Shown: one piece after another, positions 1-4,775 of the stretch | How positions within the stretch are numbered: position 1 is the first letter of the stretch | Layout: every line of letters starts with the position of its first letter | NCBI GenBank assembly: GCA_035493895.1 | Contig: DATJHM010000255.1 | Coordinates: 1-6,322 of the forward strand | Reading direction: 5' to 3' | Source of the DNA: DATJHM01 sp035493895 | GTDB lineage: Bacteria > Chloroflexota > Ktedonobacteria > Ktedonobacterales > Ktedonobacteraceae | DNA length: 6,322 bases | The notes under the pieces: model-generated | Database searches by the model: none | The model's input: only the letters and a program-made list of their open reading frames with translations | Told to the model about the DNA's origin: nothing | Position numbers and translations under genes: made by a program

Positions 1-243
1 GCCGTGAGGTAACGCCCAGCGTCCTTCCTCTTCGGGATGATAGCGCACATGGTAGCGTGGGCAGGTGGGGGTGGGACAGTGAGAAATGACGATCGTGAGT
101 TGCCAGAGATCCTCCAAGGTCCTGACGTTCCTTCAGCTGTGATAGGCCACCCACAACCGGTTCCCGCACTGTTCACACGTTTCCCGAAGCGGCGTCAGGG
201 GAGTCGATCGTTGCGCTTTGGGCTTGGGAGTTCGTCGTGCCAT
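1..243 (-). pseudogene. Transposase-like zinc-ribbon protein, N-terminal fragment with in-frame stop
   Basis: Read on the minus strand from ATG at 243-241, preceded by an AGGAG ribosome binding site (plus-strand 251-255, 7-base spacer). The basic N-terminus starts MARRTPKPKAQRS and leads to CEQCGNRLWVAYHS, then TGA (133-135). The same frame continues past the stop with RNVRTLEDLWQLTIVISHC, CPRYHVRYHPEEEGRW and ALPHG to the window edge. The pairs CEQC and HCPTPTC are spaced like a zinc ribbon. The layout (Cys pair, LW, second Cys pair, then Pro-Glu-Glu-Glu-Gly) resembles the N-terminus of transposases common in Ktedonobacteria, but I cannot name the IS family. Because the frame is unchanged on both sides, the TGA is most simply an Arg CGA-to-TGA point mutation. 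The gene is therefore probably dead, unless translation restarts downstream or the stop is read through. The 3' end lies outside the window. Confidence 0.6.
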
Positions 244-272
244 CGCTGTGCTCCTGCTTGCAAAAAGCCTGC

Positions 273-302
273 TTCATCGCTTCAGCCTACACCCCTTGTC
301 AA
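273..302 (-). promoter_or_regulatory. Possible sigma70-type promoter for the minus-strand transposase remnant
   Basis: On the minus strand a perfect TTGACA lies at 302-297, then an 18-base spacer and GATGAA at 278-273, a weak -10. Transcription would start near 266, giving a leader of roughly 23 bases before the ATG at 243. The -35 lies inside the palindrome CTTGTC-AA-GACAAG (295-308), a possible operator. The -10 is poor, so the call rests mainly on the exact -35 and the position. Confidence 0.35.
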
Positions 303-407
303 GACAAGTTTGCCATTCAGCGTTTTTTTATCTCTTCGCAATAGGCTCAAGGGGGGCAGGGGACGTTATTGGGGAAAGCTGTGAGAAAGGAATGTAGGGA
401 CGTAGTG

Positions 408-437
408 TTAATTTATGATATATAGATGTGTTAGAAT
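408..437 (+). promoter_or_regulatory. Possible plus-strand promoter
   Basis: TTAATT (408-413) and TAGAAT (432-437) are separated by 18 bases in an AT-rich context. A start would fall about 8 bases downstream, at the edge of the 14-base palindrome at 445-458. Before the IS inserted at 567/568 this promoter would have pointed at the 1820-2433 genes. Both hexamers are imperfect. Confidence 0.3.
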
Positions 438-444
438 ATTTTTG

Positions 445-458
445 GGGAAATATTTCCC
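445..458. repeat. Perfect 14-base palindrome
   Basis: GGGAAATATTTCCC reads identically on both strands, centred on TA at 451-452. It lies just downstream of a promoter-like -10 (432-437), where a repressor site would sit. No regulator is encoded next to it, so operator function is only inferred. Confidence 0.4.
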
Positions 459-568
459 TGGGCGGCTGACGTGAATGACAATCCCTATTGTACTATTTTT
501 TGAAAGGCAACACTGGCACGAGGGAAAGCTCAATCGATATACTCTGAGAAACTTTCATGGGCCGTCTA

Positions 569-582
569 GTGCAATCTCAGGA
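569..582 (+). repeat. Left terminal inverted repeat of the IS630 element
   Basis: GTGCAATCTCAGGA, the exact reverse complement of 1748-1761, is preceded by the target TA at 567-568. It contains the transposase stop codon on the minus strand. Similarity to the other end stops abruptly inward of base 582. Confidence 0.9.
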
Positions 583-1715
583 GACATTTTCGGAATCGGA
601 AAGAGACAAATACGGCTCATAAGGGCATCGGTAATAGGCACAAACACGCTCAGCGAGCTGACGAGCGGTAAGTAAGCCATAAGGCTCAACCACGGCCCGT
701 TTTCCATGAACCCACTTCGGCTCAATAGGGTTGAGCCAGGGGCTTTGCTTGGGAAGCAGGAGGGGTAAGATACGCACCCCTCTGCCAGCTTCTTTCACCT
801 CTTGATTGTGCTGCCGGATCCAGTTGCGAACGATCTTGCTGATGTGCCAGGAAGCGTGATCCCAGATGAGCAACCAGGAAGTTTTGTCCAGCTTCGCCAG
901 GCGGTCAGAGCACCACACGAGAAACTGCGTCGTGATCCCGCTGACGGGACGGCCTGTGACAAAGCGCAACCACATCTGGTCACGCTCGGGGTCATCTGGC
1001 GTTCCCTCTTGCCACAAGATACCATAACAAGCCAACACCTTGGGATCAGGATCGTTCTTCTTCCAAGGCTGCTCGATGAGGTGGAACGGATGATCTTCGT
1101 CCTGCCAGGCATGCATGCGAGGCAAAGCGAAGCGACTCCACCAGACCGCGTCCAGGAATCCGATGGCCCAGTCGGGCTGCTGACTGGCCCAGGCGATTAG
1201 TCGGTCACGAGCGTTTTTTTTTGCTGATACAGAGGGTCGGGGCTGTTGATGCGGTGTTTGACGCGTTTCCAATTGAGGCCCAGCCGTCCGATGGCCTGCC
1301 GGATCGTTTCGCCGGTGACCAGTTGGCGGGTCAAGCCGTGCTCGAAACTGACCTGAGCCAGCAGGTCCAGAGACCAGAGGCTGGTCTCTTTTCCACAGTT
1401 GCGTGGGCCACGATGCAAGAGTGCCTGCAAACGAGGGAGATCCTCGTCAGCAATCGCTTCGTGACACTGGTGCGGACGGCTCGACTTCGCGTGGAGAACC
1501 ACCAGCCCGTCGGTGTTGAAGTGGTGGATGACGTTGCGCACGGTTTGATCGTCGCAACCCAGGTGCTCCGCAATGCTCATGGCACGTTCTCCACGAGCTG
1601 AAGCCATCAGGATCTGACACCTGAGCAGTACAAAGGCTTCTTTGGAATGCAGTCCTGCCTGAATCTGATGCTGTTCTTCGTCGCTGAAAGGGCGAACAAA
1701 AATGGGTGATCTCAT
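577..1715 (-). CDS. IS630-family DDE transposase, two frames joined by a -1 frameshift
   Basis: The first frame runs from ATG 1715 to TAA at 1197 (172 residues). It holds the DNA-binding half: a helix-turn-helix near residues 40-75 (SIAEHLGCDDQTVRNVIHHF) followed by a second winged-helix-like part with LNWKRVKHR. The second frame is open from 1272 to TGA at 577 and encodes the DDE catalytic domain. The likely acidic residues are the D of FLDAVWW, the D of LLIWDHASWH and the E of SPWLNPIEPKW, the last matching the family's SPxLNPIE motif. A -1 slip on the A9 run at 1222-1214 would join them into about 379 residues, a normal length for IS630 transposases. The ATG of the second frame at 1272 lies within the overlap and is probably not used. 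No strong ribosome binding site precedes ATG 1715. The protein cuts and pastes its own element into TA targets. Confidence 0.88.
1214..1222 (-). promoter_or_regulatory. Programmed -1 frameshift (or transcript slippage) site in the transposase
   Basis: Nine T on the plus strand give A9 in the mRNA. In the zero frame it reads CAA-AAA-AAA-ACG and so contains the ideal slippery heptamer A-AAA-AAA. Stepping back one base after the second AAA gives AAC, the frame that encodes the DDE domain. The zero frame stops 15 bases further on (1199-1197). Ribosomal slippage and polymerase slippage cannot be told apart from sequence. Confidence 0.75.
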
Positions 1716-1747
1716 GCTTCATAGTTTATCACTTTTCCTATCGCCTG

Positions 1748-1761
1748 TCCTGAGATTGCAC
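1748..1761 (-). repeat. Right terminal inverted repeat of the IS630 element
   Basis: TCCTGAGATTGCAC is the exact partner of 569-582 and is followed by the target TA at 1762-1763. It contains TTGCAC (1756-1761), which resembles an outward-facing -35 box. A weak TTTATG follows at 1780-1785 with an 18-base spacer, so the element could contribute to transcription of the gene at 1820. Confidence 0.9.
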
Positions 1762-1819
1762 TAGGCGTATTGTCGCTGATTTATGTAGTTGTAGGGCTGT
1801 ATATATAGGGGGAAGAACC

Positions 1820-2350
1820 ATGACAATGAGTGAAGAAGAAAAAATGGTACTGTATAACGTCCTGCAAGATATAGCGAACGAATTGAGGGAGATCCATAAA
1901 GAGGAGAGAAGAAAAATTCGTGAAGCAAGCAGGAAAATAGACAAGCAAGGACGTATTGTCCTTGAGCTCAAAGGGGATGAGGTAATAGAGCATATCTACT
2001 ATGAGGATCTCACTACTCTACCTTCTGTCAAATCACAAGTATATCAGTGCGAAAGTGACGATAGAACGGGAAATGATTGTCTCACTATCTATGATGTAGC
2101 AAGCGAGGAAGTACAGCAAGCGAGGCCCGATTTAGTTGAGTGGGCGGCTACAGTCAGAGAAAAAATTAAGAAGATAGAAGGCAAAGGAAGTAATGGATGC
2201 AACAATGGGATTATTCTACTATTTCTTATGCCTATGAGCGAAGTGGCCCGTATGAGGGAAACGCACTGGTACTACGTTCTAACAAAGGTACTGAGTGGAA
2301 ATCTATACAGAGTTGTCTGGAGGAGATGGGGAAAGATGGCTGGGAGCTAG
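1820..2350 (+). CDS. Hypothetical helical protein, 3' end probably frameshifted
   Basis: The ATG at 1820 (or 1826) follows a purine-rich GGGGGAAG at 1808-1815. The product is not recognised. Residues ~3-45 are strongly charged and helical (LQDIANELREIHKEERRKIREASRKI), probably a coiled coil, followed by a mixed region and another charged helix (ARPDLVEWAATVREKIKKIEGKG). There is no signal peptide or obvious membrane segment. From about 2190 the frame overlaps the DUF4177-like gene (2197-2433) by 154 bases and no longer looks like a natural protein. One frame over, a TAA lies at 2191-2193, four bases before that gene's ATG. I infer that the original protein was about 124 residues and that a small indel removed its stop. 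Base composition is clearly AT-richer than the phage genes to the right. The IS630 element sits 58 bases upstream. Confidence 0.6.
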   Translation: MTMSEEEKMVLYNVLQDIANELREIHKEERRKIREASRKIDKQGRIVLELKGDEVIEHIYYEDLTTLPSVKSQVYQCESDDRTGNDCLTIYDVASEEVQQARPDLVEWAATVREKIKKIEGKGSNGCNNGIILLFLMPMSEVARMRETHWYYVLTKVLSGNLYRVVWRRWGKMAGS

Positions 2351-2433
2351 TGGCTACAACGCCTCCACTCTATTCTCATGGTGACTCGGGCGGGTTTCTT
2401 AACTTTTACCTCTTGTTTAAACGTCCTACGTAA
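2197..2433 (+). CDS. DUF4177-like small protein
   Basis: A 78-residue protein starts MQQWDYSTISYAYER and contains EWKSIQSCLEEMGKDGWELVATTP (about residues 33-56). It ends with the beta strand NFYLLFKRPT. This layout is that of DUF4177 proteins: an N-terminal WxY strand, a helix ending in LxxxGxxGWELV, then a C-terminal strand with FKRP. They are small cytoplasmic proteins of unknown role. AAAGGAAG at 2183-2190 gives a good ribosome binding site with a 6-base spacer, so it starts independently. It probably forms a two-gene unit with the hypothetical gene at 1820. The large inverted repeat beginning 22 bases after its stop could help end the transcript. Confidence 0.72.
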   Translation: MQQWDYSTISYAYERSGPYEGNALVLRSNKGTEWKSIQSCLEEMGKDGWELVATTPPLYSHGDSGGFLNFYLLFKRPT

Positions 2434-2454
2434 CCCTTCTTAGGCAGCTTTGGG

Positions 2455-2588
2455 TGTAAATCCCAACATTGAGCGGGAGGGATCTGTACAGATAGCTGGG
2501 CCGTGCAAATAACCTGGAAGAAGACTCCTCAGTTCACAGTGACCCGCAGAGTTATGCAGATTCCTCCCGCTCAATATTGGGATTTACA
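2455..2588. mobile_element. 134-base MITE-like element with long terminal inverted repeats
   Basis: The arms at 2455-2480 and 2563-2588 are inverted copies matching at 25 of 26 bases. They begin TGTAAATCCCAA and end GAGCGGGAGG at the inner side. Weaker pairing continues inward for about six more bases (ATCTG). The roughly 70-base centre has no coding capacity. Long near-identical ends around a short non-coding core suggest a non-autonomous transposable element or an internally deleted IS. The transcript would fold into a strong hairpin. I see no clear target duplication, and its ends do not match the IS630 ends in this window. Confidence 0.6.
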
Positions 2589-2671
2589 GTTAGACAAAAG
2601 AAACCCTCCGTTTGAGCTGAGTACTGTTTATTTTTTTGCACTCTAGCCCAGGAGGGTTTCTTTTATCTAAC
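2589..2671. terminator. Large terminator-like inverted repeat abutting the MITE
   Basis: The arms at 2589-2609 and 2651-2671 pair at 20 of 21 positions. The core is AAAAGAAACCCTCC with GGAGGGTTTCTTTT, an A-tract/GC stem/T-tract arrangement that works as an intrinsic terminator in either direction. The 41-base loop is long for a simple terminator, so this may instead be another small inverted-repeat element. The left arm begins at the very next base after the MITE. It lies between the DUF4177-like gene and the portal remnant and would separate their transcripts. Confidence 0.45.
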
Positions 2672-2700
2672 CCATTTCTTAATGAATTTCGGGTTGATCC

Positions 2701-3232
2701 ATGAATATCTCTTATTCTTGTTCAGCTTTTTCTGAAACAAGACCCTCACCAATAGACCTCATGCGCATCATCACCTCGTCTGACTCATCCATTACTGTGT
2801 TCAATTGGAAAGCGGGTAGGTGCTACTCTTCCCGAACACTTTCTCAGTGATGGCACGTCGAGCAATCGCGCAACCGCCGCCGAGATGGGATTGCCAACAT
2901 TGCTCAAGTTCCAAAGACGCCAGCGCGCGATGAAAAACATCTTGCGCGTCATTCTGGATCGCGTGATCCTGGAGGCGCAACGTGCAGGCAAGCTTGGTCG
3001 CAGTATCGATACCAGTTACGAAATTTTCTTTCCAGAGATTGACAGCAGTGATAATCAACTGCTGGGTTCTGGCCTCGCCTCCCTTTCGCAGGCACTGATT
3101 GCAGCGAAGCAACAGGGTTGGCTCTCAGATGAAACAGCAATGAAGCTGCTCTTCAAGTTTGCCAACGAGGACATCGATATCAATGCCGAACGCGCCCGCA
3201 TCGCCAGCGAACAACGACACAGTACAACGTAA
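2701..3232 (+). pseudogene. Phage portal protein, C-terminal remnant with a frameshift
   Basis: Frame 2 from about 2815 reads GATLPEHFLSDGTSSNRATA, AEMGLPTLLKFQRRQR, then FFPEID and GWLSDETAMKLLFKFANEDI to TAA 3230-3232. The combination of HFLSDG, NRATAAEMGLPTL and a C-terminal GWLSxETA segment with acidic EDIDxxxE is typical of the C-terminal third of phage portal proteins, the dodecameric DNA-entry ring of the capsid. The preceding bases in frame 1 read LMRIITSSDSSITVFNWKAG and join sensibly to GATLPEH if one base is missing near 2814-2818, so I infer a frameshift. Nothing portal-like is visible before about 2746; the frame-1 ATG is at 2701. Intact portals are roughly 450-550 residues, so most of the gene is absent. 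ATG 2885 could start a 115-residue fragment, but no good ribosome binding site precedes it. Confidence 0.68.
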
Positions 3233-3299
3233 AAGCTCGCATTCTCTGCAAGCAACGACACGACGTAGAAAAAAGTGAAAGGAGACATCATCAACGACG

Positions 3300-3578
3300 A
3301 TGAGCCTCGATTATGACCTGACAGGCTTTCCGGGTGCCGGTTCGCAGATGAGCTGGCCTGCCACTTCGCATGCACAGCCCTCTGGCTCGACCACGCCCCA
3401 TCTCACCAGCCCGCGTCAGCAGCAACCTCACCGTTACCAGGGCCATACGCTGGCCGCCAGCCACGCCTCTGCCCATAGCGGCGTCAGCCATACCGGGCAT
3501 GGTGCCGGTCATCAGCCAGCACAACCGAAAAAGCAGCTCGTTGCCCATCATAAACCCTTTGGTGAGAAAGCGTTCTAA
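3300..3578 (+). CDS. His/Gln/Pro/Ser-rich small protein of the phage head module
   Basis: This 92-residue product is not recognised. It is low-complexity, with 11 histidines and many Ser, Pro, Gln and Ala, and ends PKKQLVAHHKPFGEKAF. It is probably disordered and has no membrane segment. AAAGGAG at 3278-3284 lies 15 bases before the ATG, longer than ideal, so the start is uncertain. It lies 67 bases after the portal remnant and 34 bases before the next gene, all on the plus strand, suggesting one late-gene transcript. Codon use is GC-rich like its neighbours, and the frame is closed cleanly by TAA, supporting a real but unassigned gene. Confidence 0.5.
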   Translation: MSLDYDLTGFPGAGSQMSWPATSHAQPSGSTTPHLTSPRQQQPHRYQGHTLAASHASAHSGVSHTGHGAGHQPAQPKKQLVAHHKPFGEKAF

Positions 3579-3612
3579 AAACAGCACCACGAAGAATGGA
3601 AAGGAGGGATGT

Positions 3613-3999
3613 ATGCCTTTAGACAATGCGCGTAAAGCGGCCCATATTCTGGCCCTGACCAATCGCAGCTTCGCGGGCAGACAGCAAACCGTGGTGTTTG
3701 TGTACCAGACGGGCGACAGCTATAGCTACGTTGCAACCCAGGTCATTTTCCGCCCCATGCAGGTGATCGATCCTCAGATTCCTGATAAAGGCGGCGGAAA
3801 GCCAACAGCACAGGCCGATATGCTCATGATCGCGCCGCTGGGCACGAATTTCACCGGACTGGTGGTGGTGGCAAATACGACCACGGCGACGGCATCAGGA
3901 GTAGCGACGGCAAAAAAATATGAAGTGATCGAAGCGCTCACGCTCGGTATGGTTCCGGGTGGCAGTCATATCCGCGCTACACTGCGACGGCTGCGCTAG
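3613..3999 (+). CDS. Unidentified 128-residue phage head-region protein
   Basis: I start this gene at ATG 3613 because AAGGAGGG (3601-3608) sits four bases upstream. The same frame stays open back to ATG 3370, but that part is only the shadow of the preceding gene. The product begins MPLDNARKAAHILALTNRSF and continues with alternating hydrophobic stretches (TVVFVYQTG, SYVATQVIFRP, NFTGLVVVANTTT, KKYEVIEALTLGMVPGG). It ends with a basic tail, HIRATLRRLR. It looks like a beta-rich, soluble domain of capsid-accessory type. Its place between portal and protease fits a minor head or decoration protein, but no family is recognised. Its TAG stop is followed by the tandem hairpin repeat. Confidence 0.7.
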   Translation: MPLDNARKAAHILALTNRSFAGRQQTVVFVYQTGDSYSYVATQVIFRPMQVIDPQIPDKGGGKPTAQADMLMIAPLGTNFTGLVVVANTTTATASGVATAKKYEVIEALTLGMVPGGSHIRATLRRLR

Positions 4000-4019
4000 A
4001 TCGTCACGCTTCATATATT

Positions 4020-4087
4020 GTCCCCGTGTAGAGGTGGGGTTTATCTCCACCCATCGTCCCCGTGTAGAGGTGGGGTTTATCTCCACC
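4020..4087. repeat. Two tandem copies of a 36-base hairpin-forming repeat
   Basis: Bases 4020-4051 and 4056-4087 are identical 32-base units beginning GTCCCCGTGTAGAGG, repeated with a 36-base period. Each unit can fold GGTGGGG-TTTAT-CTCCACC (4033-4051 in the first copy), a 7-pair stem with one G-U and a 5-base loop. An alternative stem pairs CCCC (4022-4025) with GGGG (4036-4039) and would exclude the first. The pair ends 27 bases before the ATG of the next gene and 17 before its ribosome binding site. A role in mRNA processing, stability or partial termination within the head operon is possible. The 4-base gap rules out an ordinary CRISPR array. Confidence 0.8.
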
Positions 4088-4114
4088 TGAATCCTTTTGA
4101 AACGGAGAACAAAC

Positions 4115-4774
4115 ATGCAAAACGACGATTTACATCTATTGGGAGGTTCGCTTGATCTCCCTCCAGGTGATCTGAACCTGGCAGGCAGCCACGGCATCCC
4201 TGATCCGCGCAACCTGTTCCAAGATAGGCCGAACACGGTGCATCAGGCAGATTATGGCATCCCTGATCTCCACATGCCGGAACTCTCCGGCGAAGATCTC
4301 GCACGTGCGCCGCTCACGGTCGTTGCCGAGTTCGCGCCCGATCCCCTCTTGCCCGATCCGCTTGCAGGGCCGTTGCCCTTTGCGCTCGATCTGCATCGTG
4401 ATCCGCTGCATGACGATGAGCTACTCTCGGCAAGCATGCCCGCTGAAGGCGATCTCGCGCTGCAAGGCTGGCCCGGCCTCGGCTTCGAGCAGCTTCGGGT
4501 CACACACGATATCCTCGCGCCCGATCCGCTTCTCCCCGATCTTCAGCAACCTGAGATCGAACAACAGGTCACCATGCCCGCTGAAGAACGTCCTGGCGAT
4601 CTCGCTCCTGATGCGCTGGCTGTCATGCATCAGAGCCTGCGCTATCAGCAGATTGCGGATAAAGACTATCCCGAAGTGTTTATGGATCAACGCGGCACTA
4701 ACGATAGACGCAGCCGCGAATTTACGCTGCTGATGAAGGGCCTGGATGCTGAAGAGCAGGGCAGGGAGTTGTGA
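4115..4774 (+). CDS. Acidic Pro/Asp/Leu-rich repeat protein upstream of the prohead protease
   Basis: The chosen start is ATG 4115, with GGAG at 4104-4107 and a 7-base spacer; an upstream TTG at 4097 is in frame but has no better signal. The 219-residue product is not recognised. It is acidic, with recurrent short motifs: GIPD at residues 27-30 and 48-51, APDPLLPD at 74-81 and 135-142, and MPAE at 108-111 and 154-157. The body is probably extended and disordered. The last ~50 residues (LRYQQIADKDYPEVFMDQRG onward) look more like an ordered, charged domain with a helical end. Its stop is one base from the ATG of the protease-capsid gene, so translation is probably coupled. An acidic protein just before protease and capsid could be a scaffold-like or minor head protein; this is inference from position only. 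Confidence 0.68.
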   Translation: MQNDDLHLLGGSLDLPPGDLNLAGSHGIPDPRNLFQDRPNTVHQADYGIPDLHMPELSGEDLARAPLTVVAEFAPDPLLPDPLAGPLPFALDLHRDPLHDDELLSASMPAEGDLALQGWPGLGFEQLRVTHDILAPDPLLPDLQQPEIEQQVTMPAEERPGDLAPDALAVMHQSLRYQQIADKDYPEVFMDQRGTNDRRSREFTLLMKGLDAEEQGREL

Positions 4775-4775
4775 C

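Larger units (their letters stand above)
244..568. other. Non-coding stretch between transposase remnant and IS630 element
   Basis: No convincing gene is seen here. It holds the putative minus-strand promoter and palindrome (273-308), a T-run (325-331), a G-rich patch (350-362), an AT-rich stretch (406-443) with a plus-strand promoter-like pair (TTAATT 408-413, TAGAAT 432-437, spacer 18) and the palindrome at 445-458. A short frame opening at ATG 475 runs into the IS. It could be the original upstream region, or the original N-terminus, of the gene now starting at 1820. Confidence 0.5.
569..1761 (-). mobile_element. IS630-family insertion sequence, apparently complete (1193 bases)
   Basis: The ends are defined by GTGCAATCTCAGGA at 569-582 and its exact reverse complement TCCTGAGATTGCAC at 1748-1761. 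Both are flanked by TA (567-568 and 1762-1763), the target duplication typical of IS630/Tc1 elements. The match reaches 17 bases when the TA and an adjacent base are counted (566-582 versus 1748-1764). The interior holds one transposase gene in two frames on the minus strand. Its TGA stop (577-579) lies inside the left terminal repeat. Nothing suggests internal deletion, so the element could be active if the frameshift works. Confidence 0.9.

Noticed and set aside
37..384. Plus-strand open frame of 115 residues at the left edge
   Set aside because: It lies opposite the zinc-ribbon transposase remnant, has no ribosome binding site and its Arg/Cys-rich product looks like antisense translation.
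475..675. 66-residue frame as a standalone gene
   Set aside because: It runs across the IS630 boundary at 569, so its second half is IS sequence; only its first 31 codons could be ancestral.
802..1200. Plus-strand frames inside the IS element (802-1200, 1221-1601)
   Set aside because: Both are mirror images of the transposase coding strand and have no signals of their own.
2455..2671. Encoded structured RNA such as a riboswitch
   Set aside because: The two long simple inverted repeats fit mobile-element ends and a terminator better, and no known aptamer consensus is recognisable.
3370..3612. Longer start for the 128-residue protein at ATG 3370
   Set aside because: This part overlaps the His-rich gene in another frame and reads as Pro/Arg/Ser shadow sequence; the strong ribosome binding site points to ATG 3613.
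4020..4087. CRISPR array
   Set aside because: There are only two 32-base units with a 4-base gap; no spacers and no cas genes are present.
3895..4236. Minus-strand frame with a repeated VEINPTSTRG motif
   Set aside because: The protein repeat is just the 36-base DNA repeat translated (36 is divisible by 3), and the frame lies across two plus-strand genes.
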